Source: G963692885 sp964657395
GTDB taxonomy: Bacteria > Acidobacteriota > Terriglobia > Terriglobales > Acidobacteriaceae
NCBI GenBank assembly: GCA_964657395.1
Contig: CAZZUX010000008.1
Location: forward strand, 1 to 62,999
Reading direction: 5' to 3'
DNA: 62,999 nucleotides
Numbering within the stretch: position 1 is the first letter of the stretch; every line of letters starts with the position of its first letter. Position numbers and translations under genes: made by a program. The notes beneath the pieces were generated by a model. That model made no database searches and was not told where the DNA came from. It saw only the letters and a list, made by a program, of their open reading frames with translations. Shown piece after piece: positions 39,096 through 46,927 of the stretch.

Positions 39096-39105
39096 TGACG
39101 AATTC

Positions 39106-39118
39106 GGTTATCGTAACC
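39106..39118. promoter_or_regulatory. Small palindrome upstream of the cupin promoter
   Basis: GGTTA-TCG-TAACC, a perfect 5-bp inverted repeat, lies 10 bases upstream of the -35 of the cupin promoter. The position suits an activator site, but the arm length is close to chance. Confidence 0.25.
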
Positions 39119-39381
39119 AGCAGAAAAGGGTCTTTAGTCACCAGGGGAATCCACTTTCGATTCTTCTATGAGTAGGGCAGCCGATGACTTCTGGTCTGGC
39201 GCTCCATGGCTTCATTATCTGCGCCTATTTCGTTCTCTTCTGCGGAAGTCTCCTACAACTTCGCGGGTACCTGGACCAGAACGATTCTTATCGCAAAATG
39301 GAGACGATCGATTGCCTATGGAACTATCTGGCAATTCATGGTTCTGGCAATCTATGCGAATATTGTCACGTCAGGGGGTAA

Positions 39382-40389
39382 TTGCTGTTGCAGGAGCGGC
39401 TCAATGTCGTCATTATCGGCCGCAATGAGTCGGGTCACCTTCGCGGCTGCATCGATAGTGTTCGCGAACTGCACTACCCTCAATCGCAAGTAGAGATCGT
39501 TTACGTTGATTCTGATTCTCACGATTCCTCGCGTGAGATTGCTACCTTGATGGGCGCCCGAGTCGTGCATCTTGCCGGTGAACCGATGAGTGCAGCCCGG
39601 GGTCGCAACGCGGGCTGGACCGCTTCGAAGGCTCCTCTGGTCCTGTTTTTGGATGGCGATACCCAGGTCTATCCGGACTTTGTCAGCCGGGCGCTCGCCT
39701 CTTTTTCCGATCCGTCGATCGCTGCTGTCTGGGGTCATCGCCGGGAAAGTCAGACGGCTGCCTCGATCTATAACCGGATCCTCGACCTGGACTGGATCTA
39801 TCCACCCGGATTCACCGACTTTTTTGGTGGCGACGTCCTGGTACGCCGTTCGGCCCTGGAGTCAGTGGATGGCTACAATCCCGAACTGATCGCCGGCGAG
39901 GAGCCGGAGATGTGCCGGCGTCTTCGTGAAAAGGGCTGGAAGATCCTGCACATCGATGCACCGATGACGAAGCACGATCTGCGGATCACCCACTTTTCCC
40001 AATACTGGCGGCGTTCCACGCGGGCCGGCCACGCTTACGCCCAGGTTTCCGGGTTGTTTGCGCATACTGCCGATCCCTTCTGGTCAACCGAGGCAAGACG
40101 CAACATGCTGCGCGGCGCCATCCTGATCGTCTTTGCTCTTGCCACGGTAATCGGAAGCCTGCTTCTTCGAAACATCTGGGTAGGCGCTATCGCCTTATCT
40201 GTCTATCTGCTGGCGGCGTTCAGAAGTGCCTACAAAGTCCGCGAACGAACATCCTCTTTGAGCACCTTGCTGCTCTTCGGTTTGCATTCTCACTTTCAGG
40301 AGATTCCTATCTTCTTTGGGCAGATGAGCTACCGCCTGGCCAAGGCCAGACGCCGGAAGGTGTCTCTCATCGAGTACAAACGAGCGTGA
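39382..40389 (+). CDS. Membrane-anchored GT2 glycosyltransferase
   Basis: 335 residues. N-terminal GT-A fold: VVIIGRNESGHLRGCIDSV, VDSDSHDSS, then the metal-binding LFLDGDTQ. Acceptor-side motifs are GGDVLVRRSA and EEPEMCRRLREKGW. Two hydrophobic helices near the C terminus (about 235-275) anchor it. It begins with TTG at 39382 preceded by a GGGGG run. It is probably co-transcribed with the serine-acetyltransferase-like gene 51 bases downstream. Sugar and acceptor are unknown. Confidence 0.88.
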   Translation: MLLQERLNVVIIGRNESGHLRGCIDSVRELHYPQSQVEIVYVDSDSHDSSREIATLMGARVVHLAGEPMSAARGRNAGWTASKAPLVLFLDGDTQVYPDFVSRALASFSDPSIAAVWGHRRESQTAASIYNRILDLDWIYPPGFTDFFGGDVLVRRSALESVDGYNPELIAGEEPEMCRRLREKGWKILHIDAPMTKHDLRITHFSQYWRRSTRAGHAYAQVSGLFAHTADPFWSTEARRNMLRGAILIVFALATVIGSLLLRNIWVGAIALSVYLLAAFRSAYKVRERTSSLSTLLLFGLHSHFQEIPIFFGQMSYRLAKARRRKVSLIEYKRA

Positions 40390-40440
40390 TACCCCTTCTG
40401 TCAGCCCGTCCGCAGCGCGACACGCGAGGAAAAGTACCCT

Positions 40441-41004
40441 ATGTTCGATAATTTGCGGGAGGACCTTCGAAGCTATGGCGGCGATCCCTCGCGGCGGGGC
40501 TTCTGGACGATGGTCGTTTATCGATTTGGACGCTGGAGATACACCATCCGGCTGCGAGCTTTGAGGGTGCCTTTTTCTGTCTGCTACAAGTTGATCAAAG
40601 TGCTGGTCGAGTCTCTAAGCGGCACGGAACTGCCATGCGAAGTTGTGATCGGAAAGCGGCTCCGAATCGAGCACAGCTTTGACATAGTCGTCAGCGGCGA
40701 TGCGGTTCTGGGCGATGATGTTGTGATTCGGAACGGCGTGACTATCGGACTCAGGCATGAGGGCAAACGTGGTTCGCCGATCATCGGGAACCGTGTCGAC
40801 ATCGGCGCCGGAGCCAAGCTGCTTGGTCCCATAAGGATTGGGGATGATGTCAGTATTGGCGCCAACGCGGTCGTGATCGCTGACGTCCCTGCCAACTCCA
40901 TAGCAGTTGGTGTTCCAGCACGTATTCTGCCGAAGCGATCCTCTGCACCGGCAACAGGCGACGCTGCTCTTACCTTCGATTCTGATCCGATAGCTGCGGA
41001 ATAG
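40441..41004 (+). CDS. Serine-acetyltransferase-like hexapeptide acyltransferase
   Basis: 187 residues with a left-handed beta-helix of hexapeptide repeats (VIGKRLRIEHSFDIVVSGDAVLGDDVVIRNGVTI and onward). The SAT-type catalytic His is in RIEHSFD. It lacks the long N-terminal helical domain of CysE, so it is more likely a sugar or polyketide O/N-acetyltransferase of a polysaccharide locus than a cysteine-biosynthesis enzyme. Its 3' end overlaps the convergent acyltransferase gene by 35 bases. Confidence 0.85.
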   Translation: MFDNLREDLRSYGGDPSRRGFWTMVVYRFGRWRYTIRLRALRVPFSVCYKLIKVLVESLSGTELPCEVVIGKRLRIEHSFDIVVSGDAVLGDDVVIRNGVTIGLRHEGKRGSPIIGNRVDIGAGAKLLGPIRIGDDVSIGANAVVIADVPANSIAVGVPARILPKRSSAPATGDAALTFDSDPIAAE

Positions 41005-41581
41005 TGCGATGGACCGGGGCTGCCGGTACGCCGACGACTGTATGCCCGGCTTCGACATCCCGAGTCACGACGGCATTCGCGCCGATGGTTGCGCCATCGC
41101 CGATCGTGACGCCTTTCAGCACGACGACTCCACGCCCAATCCACACCTCTTTACCGATCGTGATAGGGGCTGCGACGTAGCCGCTGCTTCTCATTGGGAA
41201 GCCTGCTGTGCGCAGGTGATTCGCATCCCGTACGCTCACATATTCTCCGATCATTGTTCCTGAACCGATCTGTATCAGGTCCATTGCAACCAGGTGAGCG
41301 CCGGTTGAGATGACGACTCCATCGCCGATCATGATTCGCCCGGTTCCTTGTGTCTCCAGATAGAGGTTCGGGTACAGGAGCAGGTCTTCTCCGAGCTGTA
41401 TGTTGCCGGTTCCATAGACATCAGCTTTCCCGAGCACGACAACGGAAGGAGAGACAGGATGCATGACAGCAGAGGACAAGTGTGCGTGCGCACTCACCCG
41501 GCGCGCTCCGGTTCGCAGCGGGCGCGTGGCCCTTAGCCAGGACGCATATACATTTGAGAGAACATGCTTGGCTAGCGTCAT
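40970..41581 (-). CDS. Hexapeptide-repeat acyltransferase (MAT/NodL-like)
   Basis: About 203 residues forming a left-handed beta-helix. The C-terminal catalytic part reads VWIGRGVVVLKGVTIGDGATIGANAVV and VVGVPAAPV, typical of maltose-acetyltransferase-like xenobiotic/sugar O-acetyltransferases. The frame is open to 41638, overlapping the upstream GT2. I prefer the ATG at 41581 (MTLAKHVLSN), which begins 23 bases after that gene's stop. Probably acetylates a sugar made by the neighbouring transferases. Confidence 0.85.
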   Translation of the reverse strand: MTLAKHVLSNVYASWLRATRPLRTGARRVSAHAHLSSAVMHPVSPSVVVLGKADVYGTGNIQLGEDLLLYPNLYLETQGTGRIMIGDGVVISTGAHLVAMDLIQIGSGTMIGEYVSVRDANHLRTAGFPMRSSGYVAAPITIGKEVWIGRGVVVLKGVTIGDGATIGANAVVTRDVEAGHTVVGVPAAPVHRTIPQLSDQNRR

Positions 41582-41603
41582 AGGTCTGGTGTCAGCAGCA
41601 GTT

Positions 41604-42629
41604 CTACCACGGCTGGGGAGGCGATTGTCTCCCACCATTGGTTTCCTGCCACGCCTGCTGCATCAGCGCTACGTGGCGGGCATCCGCTTCGGCAGAGGCG
41701 CGGCGTTCGGGATCTTTACTCCTGCTTTTGCGAACGACTCTCTGTTTGAACCAGAGTGTCTCGAGCAGCCTGGCAAGATGAGCCTGCCAGCCATGATGTT
41801 TTCGGTAGTAGAGCAGTGTACTGCGCATGCGCCACAGGGTGAGCTGGGAGCCGGCTTTCGAGATCTGCAGGCTTTTCTGTTCTCCCGACACCTGGCGCGA
41901 AGACTCTCCGCCTATGTGGATGACTACAACATCCGGCCAGTAGCGGATCGAATATCCTGCCTGCTTGATGCGACGGCAGAGATCCACTTCTTCGTAGTAG
42001 AGGAAGAAACGAGGATCGAACATGCCAACCTTCTGGATGACGTCGCCGCGGATGATTGCAAAGGCTCCTGGCACCCAGTCAACCGACATGGGCTGCGCCT
42101 GGTCGGCCCACGTACGGTCAAAGTGTCCGAAGATCCGCGACTTAGGGAAGCGGTTGGATAATCCAGACAGGACGAAGGTGTCGGTAAGGATCGACGGGAA
42201 CATCCTGGCCGATGGTTGCCACGAGCCGTCTCTTCCAACCAGTCGTCCACCCCCGAGTCCGATCGAAGAATCCCGGTCCATGTATTCGACGGACTTTTTA
42301 AGCGCGTCGGGTGCCAGGAATGCATCCGAGTTCAACAAAACGATGTAGCGTCCCGTTGCCTGTTCCAGAGCAAGATTGTTCGCTCTGCCGAATCCGAGGT
42401 TATCTCCGCTTTCAATGAGCTGGATCTCCGGCCAGTCGCGACGGATTCGCGCAACTGAATCATCCCGGGAGCCATTGTCGACGATGATCGTTTCGACCCG
42501 CAGTCCCTGGGCCGCGATGCTGAGACACTCCAGGCATTCGGCAAGGACTCTGCTGGTATTCAGGGAAATGATGATGACGGAAAGATCGATGTCAGACGCC
42601 ATCGTGAGCTTGGACTGCATAGGGTGCAA
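41604..42629 (-). CDS. GT2 glycosyltransferase (rhamnosyltransferase-like)
   Basis: 341 residues of GT-A fold. DLSVIIISLNTSRVLAECLECL starts the nucleotide-binding domain. IIVDNGSRDDSV and VLLNSDAF supply the nucleotide and metal contacts, and YYEEVDLCRRIKQAGYSI the acceptor-side ED motif. The pattern resembles dTDP-rhamnose transferases, but that is by family resemblance only. It overlaps the end of the following GT4 gene by 38 bases, in line with one operon. Confidence 0.9.
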   Translation of the reverse strand: MHPMQSKLTMASDIDLSVIIISLNTSRVLAECLECLSIAAQGLRVETIIVDNGSRDDSVARIRRDWPEIQLIESGDNLGFGRANNLALEQATGRYIVLLNSDAFLAPDALKKSVEYMDRDSSIGLGGGRLVGRDGSWQPSARMFPSILTDTFVLSGLSNRFPKSRIFGHFDRTWADQAQPMSVDWVPGAFAIIRGDVIQKVGMFDPRFFLYYEEVDLCRRIKQAGYSIRYWPDVVVIHIGGESSRQVSGEQKSLQISKAGSQLTLWRMRSTLLYYRKHHGWQAHLARLLETLWFKQRVVRKSRSKDPERRASAEADARHVALMQQAWQETNGGRQSPPQPW

Positions 42630-43884
42630 GTTCAGTCATGGTTGCTGCCAGGGTCTGAAGATTCTCCGGCAGATTGTAGTGTGTGAGTACCTGCGTTCGA
42701 GCTGAACTGCGGAAACGATTCCGTTCTTCGCTGTTCATCATCATGCGCTCGATGGCCTTAGCCAGGTTTTCGACTGAACCTGCCGGCACCAGCAAACCAT
42801 CTTTTTCGTGGCGAATCAACTCTGGAATACCTGCGATAAATGTGCTGACGCACGGTACACCCACAGCCATTGCTTCCATGAGGGCAACGGGTACTCCCTC
42901 GGCAAAGCTGGGCAGTACAAACAGGTCGGAGTGCCGCAACTCATCCATCACTTCAGCATGACTGCGTGCGCCTGCAAAGACAATCTTCATCTCGAGCCTA
43001 TGCTCACCGGCCAATCTTTCCAGAGCACGCCGGTCCTCGCCATCCCCGATTAGAGTGACCTGCAGGGAGCGTCCTCTTTGTGTAAGCAGGGCTGCTGCCA
43101 GGATGAGTATGGCCTGTCCCTTGGCTCCCACCAGCCTGCCTGTGCAGAGTATGCGTGTCACTTCCGGACGGCCTGTCTGGAATGAGGTGTCGGCAAGAGT
43201 TGGCTGAACACCCAGCCGTACGACACGCAATTTCTTCCAGGTGGCATTGGGCACAATCCGCATCAGCTGACTTCTGCAGAATTCGCTGATGCAGATGACA
43301 AAGGCTGCATTGTCGATTTTTCGGGCGAGTGCCGTCTCCACCTGGTCGAAGAACTCGTCAGGACCATGCACGGTGATGGAATAAGGAATTTGCCACGCCA
43401 GGCTCGTGATCATACCTACGGTCGCCACAGGTCCTGAGAAGTGGATGTGCAGGTGAACGAGTCTTCTGCGCTTCATCCAGTCACCCAGCAGCAGAGCCTC
43501 GGCCAGGTAGAAGATGGCGTAGAGAGTATGCAACAGGTGCCCGGGTTGCAGCTTGAGTGCATGGCTCAATCCTCGCCATGCCACGCGCGGATGCGTGAGG
43601 ATGATGCGGACGAGTCGAACGAGTGTGCGGAAGGGTGGCTGACCTTTTAGATAGTAGGTTTGCGCCTGCTCGCTGCGTTCCTGAGCACCGAGCTTCTCGC
43701 TCGGTCGATCTGGAAGATTGATCGATGCAGTCTCGATGTGCAGGCCGAGCTGACGAAGGCCAAGGACTTCCTGCAGAAAGAAGGTATGTGAGATCGCGGG
43801 ATATCGGCTCATCAAGTAGGCAGTGTGCAGACACCTGCTGCCTGGAGCTTCATTCTCGCTCGATGCCTGGATGTTCTGTGACAT
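42592..43884 (-). CDS. GT4 glycosyltransferase
   Basis: 430 residues of GT-B fold. The C-terminal glycosyltransferase family 4 signature is visible: RILCTGRLVGAKGQAILILAA, VTLIGDGEDRR, and FVLPSFAEGVPVALMEAMAVGVP with the EX7E-type pattern. The N-terminal half includes the YSITVHGPDEFFD acceptor-domain motif. It lies between a second GT4 gene (4 bases upstream) and the GT2 gene. Confidence 0.9.
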   Translation of the reverse strand: MSQNIQASSENEAPGSRCLHTAYLMSRYPAISHTFFLQEVLGLRQLGLHIETASINLPDRPSEKLGAQERSEQAQTYYLKGQPPFRTLVRLVRIILTHPRVAWRGLSHALKLQPGHLLHTLYAIFYLAEALLLGDWMKRRRLVHLHIHFSGPVATVGMITSLAWQIPYSITVHGPDEFFDQVETALARKIDNAAFVICISEFCRSQLMRIVPNATWKKLRVVRLGVQPTLADTSFQTGRPEVTRILCTGRLVGAKGQAILILAAALLTQRGRSLQVTLIGDGEDRRALERLAGEHRLEMKIVFAGARSHAEVMDELRHSDLFVLPSFAEGVPVALMEAMAVGVPCVSTFIAGIPELIRHEKDGLLVPAGSVENLAKAIERMMMNSEERNRFRSSARTQVLTHYNLPENLQTLAATMTELAPYAVQAHDGV

Positions 43885-43888
43885 AGGC

Positions 43889-45169
43889 CTAGGGTGTACT
43901 GAACTCAGGCTTCTCGTGAATAGATACCTGAGAGGCCTGGCGGTAGATGTGTTCGATCTCCTCTATCTTGCCAGGCCATGTGAACAGTTCCAGCACCCGC
44001 TTACGACCTGCATCTCCCATTGTGCGGCCGAGCGCAGGATTCGCTAAGAGCTGCTTCATGGCCGAAGCAAAATCCTGAACCATCTCGTTTTCGCTGGTCG
44101 GCTCGATGAGAAACCCGGAGGCTGCGTCCACGTAGTCGGCCGGGCCACCCCATCTGGTGACGATCACCGGGCGCCCGGCTGCCATTGCCTCGAGCACCAC
44201 CGCGCCACCACATTCGTAGATACTTGGAAGCACCAGGGCGGTGGAATTCGCCAGCAGCCGGGAGCACTCGGCGTGAGACTGGAAGCCGACGAATCGTACC
44301 CGCCCTGGACATTCGCTTTCTGCGACATTTTCCCAGACAGACCGCATGATCCCTTCTCCCGCGATTGTTAGTCCTGCGTCAGGAACAAGCGCAAGCGCCC
44401 GGATGGCGATGTCTACTCTCTTCCAATCGACGAGACGCCCGATGAAGAGAAATCGTGGTTTGCTGTCGGCGTCGTCGTAGTTTGAGGTGACGGACGCAGA
44501 CTTGCTCGGGATGGCTTGCCAGGTGTGCGGCTCCACCGCATTTTCGACCAGCTGCAGGATCCTGCCTTTGAGGCCACCGGGCAGGGCATCACGGGTTCTC
44601 GCATTGGCAACCAGCACAATGGCTGCCCGACGCTTTCCCGGAAGCAAACGATTCACGAGATCTGCGCACCGCCTGCCCAGGAACACCGAAAGTCGGCTGA
44701 GATTGGATTCATCGCCCCGGAATGCCGCGGGATAATCCATGCCGCCGTTCAGAGGCCCGATCACAACGGGGGCGGCAAAGCCGTACATCAGGGATGGCAG
44801 CCTGGGAGAAACAGGCGTGGGTTGATGGATGACTGTGATCTGCTGTTCGCGAACAAGCCGGCGAATGATCTGCTTCTGCCTGCTCTGCGTGAGCAGATGG
44901 CTCAGCAGCCCGATACTGGCTTCGGCCACGCGGCGGGGCAACAGCGTGCTCAGGTGGTAAAGCCAGCGGTGCAGCCTGGTATCGGGAGTGAAGAGCATCC
45001 TGTGTTTTTCGTCCGGCAGGAGAGCTTCCAGTTCTCCCCGGGTGCGGTCGTGCACCACGAGCCAGGCTTCCACTCCGCGCTGACGCAGGAGACGGAAGTA
45101 GTGGTAAGGCAATATAGCCTCACCACCAAAACGTACAGAAGCGCTGTCAGCGACGATACAGACGCGCAC
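43889..45169 (-). CDS. GT4 glycosyltransferase, GTG start
   Basis: About 426 residues of GT-B fold. Motifs: RFLFIGRLVDWKRVDIAIRAL, GLTIAGEGIMR, and ALVLPSIYECGGAVVLEAMAAGRP with the two glutamates. N-terminal SVRFGGEAILPYHYFRLLRQRG is usual for this group. The frame is open to 45238, inside the previous gene. The GTG at 45169 starts MRVCIVADSASVRFGG, the normal N terminus, 4 bases after the preceding stop. Confidence 0.9.
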   Translation of the reverse strand: MRVCIVADSASVRFGGEAILPYHYFRLLRQRGVEAWLVVHDRTRGELEALLPDEKHRMLFTPDTRLHRWLYHLSTLLPRRVAEASIGLLSHLLTQSRQKQIIRRLVREQQITVIHQPTPVSPRLPSLMYGFAAPVVIGPLNGGMDYPAAFRGDESNLSRLSVFLGRRCADLVNRLLPGKRRAAIVLVANARTRDALPGGLKGRILQLVENAVEPHTWQAIPSKSASVTSNYDDADSKPRFLFIGRLVDWKRVDIAIRALALVPDAGLTIAGEGIMRSVWENVAESECPGRVRFVGFQSHAECSRLLANSTALVLPSIYECGGAVVLEAMAAGRPVIVTRWGGPADYVDAASGFLIEPTSENEMVQDFASAMKQLLANPALGRTMGDAGRKRVLELFTWPGKIEEIEHIYRQASQVSIHEKPEFSTP

Positions 45170-45173
45170 GCTA

Positions 45174-46133
45174 TCAGGCAGTGCGGAACAAGGCGTAATA
45201 GCCAAGCCCCCGCAGCAAACGCTTGATGGATTGCTCACGCCCGTAGCCCCTGGGAGTTAGTTCTTCGAAGGGCATCCCAGTAGTTGCTTCCAGCCTGTCA
45301 GAAGGTTTCGTCAGATAGTTCCGGTTGACAGCGTCGGGGATCCAGTATTTTGCTTCACCGCCGCCGTGAAAGCACTTCATGCCTGTCCAGGGCTCCGGCT
45401 GCAGCAAGCGGGCGCCACTAACGTTTAACTTCCGCAGAATTCGCTTGACTTGCGTTCGCTGCCAGCAGCGCCAGGCTACAGGGTCGAGGTAGCTGCCTCC
45501 CATTTTCATCGCGAGCGCAGCCCAGACAATCGCTTCGATATGCATCACCCGAGGCAGATGCGCGCCCCCGATCGTACCGATGAACCAGTCCAGCCATTCT
45601 ATGTCGTCAGGACCCCGCCAGTGCGCGACACCTATATCGACATGGTGTGCAAGCGGCACACCTGCGTTCATCGCGGCTTTGACCGTGACATGGGGAAGCA
45701 GACAGTTGGGCTTCTGCCACATGAGAAGAAGACCACTCTGCGGGGTCGCTTCGAAGGTGAAGCGGTTTGGGAAGAAGAGGTCAGGATCCAGCAACACCAT
45801 TTCTTCATTGGACTGGGTCAACAACAGGGGATCTGTGATCTTCCTCCAGCAGGGGTGTCCCTTCCTGAAGTGACGAAGGTTGGGAAGCCGCGCAAATAAC
45901 GTAGCTTCCCGGTCCGCAAGATCATTTTCTGAATAGACCTTCCAGAGCTGATCACCCTGATGGTCGAGGGACTCCATGAAGTGAGTCAGCTTTTCGCGAT
46001 CTGTATCCGAGTCGGTAATCAGACTCAACTGGATCGCTTCTGAAGATCGAGCCAGCAGGCTCTCGATTGCATAGCGTGCGTAACCCAGCGAGCCGGGAGA
46101 GAGAACGAGATAGAGATTGCGCCGTAGCATCAT
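45174..46133 (-). CDS. Glycosyltransferase-like protein with DPD motif
   Basis: 319 residues. The N-terminal part looks like a GT-A nucleotide-sugar transferase (NLYLVLSPGSLGYARYAIESL, LITDSDTDREK). A DPD metal-binding motif in MVLLDPDLFF and a C-terminal HGGGEAKYW suggest the GT8-like pattern. I am unsure of the exact family. Its ATG overlaps the stop of the phosphopantetheinyl transferase by 4 bases, so it is firmly in the NRPS operon. Confidence 0.7.
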   Translation of the reverse strand: MMLRRNLYLVLSPGSLGYARYAIESLLARSSEAIQLSLITDSDTDREKLTHFMESLDHQGDQLWKVYSENDLADREATLFARLPNLRHFRKGHPCWRKITDPLLLTQSNEEMVLLDPDLFFPNRFTFEATPQSGLLLMWQKPNCLLPHVTVKAAMNAGVPLAHHVDIGVAHWRGPDDIEWLDWFIGTIGGAHLPRVMHIEAIVWAALAMKMGGSYLDPVAWRCWQRTQVKRILRKLNVSGARLLQPEPWTGMKCFHGGGEAKYWIPDAVNRNYLTKPSDRLEATTGMPFEELTPRGYGREQSIKRLLRGLGYYALFRTA

Positions 46134-46927
46134 AGAGCGGATCGCTTGGTACCCCAGGAAAATGCCTTGATAGAACCGCTTTTAGAGCCTTCGACGGCAA
46201 GCGAAGCAGTGTAACCATTTGGTGCATCGAGTGAAGAAAAGTGCCAGCGGTTCACACAGGATGGATCCCACGAGCACTCAGTTAAGCGCGGGTGTTGTTG
46301 ATCGAAGCTGATACTGAAGTCTGCCATCGATCGAGAGAGGCCATCTCCCAGACCTTTCAGGAAAGCCTCTTTACATGTCCATAGCTTCAGGAAGACAGCC
46401 TGCTGCTCGGTCGCATTGGAGAGGCTGCACAACGAAGTCAGCTCGGTCGAGGAGAAGGCGAAGCGCGCCAGCTCCATGGCATCGCAATGCAAGTCGGCTC
46501 GTTCTACATCGACGCCCAGACGACTTCCTCGTGTCACTGCCACTATCGCCAGGCCTTCTGTATGCGACAGGTTGAATTGCAAATCCGTGTTGTTGTCGGC
46601 GATGCGAGGCTTACCGGCGGTGTCATAGGAGAAATGGATCTTTTCGCCATCCTGTTGAAGGTAATGTCCCAGCAGCATTCGCAGCCTGGCGCGATTGGCG
46701 ACCCACTCTTCAGCGTGATGCGAGAAATGGAAACGGCTGGCACGGTCGAGCTCGTCGGCGGACAGCCAGTCCCACCAACTCGCCTGCTGGTCACCGGCTT
46801 CAGGCGTCGAGGCGCCGTGATGAAACAACCACCACACGTGGATCGAGTGCTCGAGCGCAGGCAGGGCGGCCTTATCGATCGGAACCTGAGAGATGTTAAT
46901 GGTGCTAGAGGATAGGACAGTCGACAT
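46130..46927 (-). CDS. 4'-phosphopantetheinyl transferase (Sfp type)
   Basis: Activates the ACP and PCP domains of the adjacent megasynthases by adding phosphopantetheine from CoA. 265 residues. The metal and CoA motifs are LGVDVERAD, FSSTEL and LKLWTCKEAFLKGLGDGL, as in Sfp-type enzymes. The start overlaps the NRPS stop by 23 bases. Having its own transferase in the operon indicates that the carrier domains nearby are functional. Confidence 0.95.
   Translation of the reverse strand: MSTVLSSSTINISQVPIDKAALPALEHSIHVWWLFHHGASTPEAGDQQASWWDWLSADELDRASRFHFSHHAEEWVANRARLRMLLGHYLQQDGEKIHFSYDTAGKPRIADNNTDLQFNLSHTEGLAIVAVTRGSRLGVDVERADLHCDAMELARFAFSSTELTSLCSLSNATEQQAVFLKLWTCKEAFLKGLGDGLSRSMADFSISFDQQHPRLTECSWDPSCVNRWHFSSLDAPNGYTASLAVEGSKSGSIKAFSWGTKRSAL

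Larger units (their letters stand above)
39022..39381. other. Intergenic region with promoter, no firm gene
   Basis: 360 bases between the leftward cupin gene and the rightward GT2 gene. It holds the promoter and palindrome listed separately. A 65-codon frame at 39184-39381 has one hydrophobic stretch (FIICAYFVLFCGSLLQL) but a weak ribosome binding site and an unconvincing tail. Other frames across the same bases also contain hydrophobic stretches, so I do not call a gene. Confidence 0.4.

Noticed and set aside
40441..41004. Calling the hexapeptide protein cysE (serine acetyltransferase)
   Set aside because: The N-terminal helical domain of CysE is missing and the neighbours are glycosyltransferases, so a sugar or product acetyltransferase is more likely.
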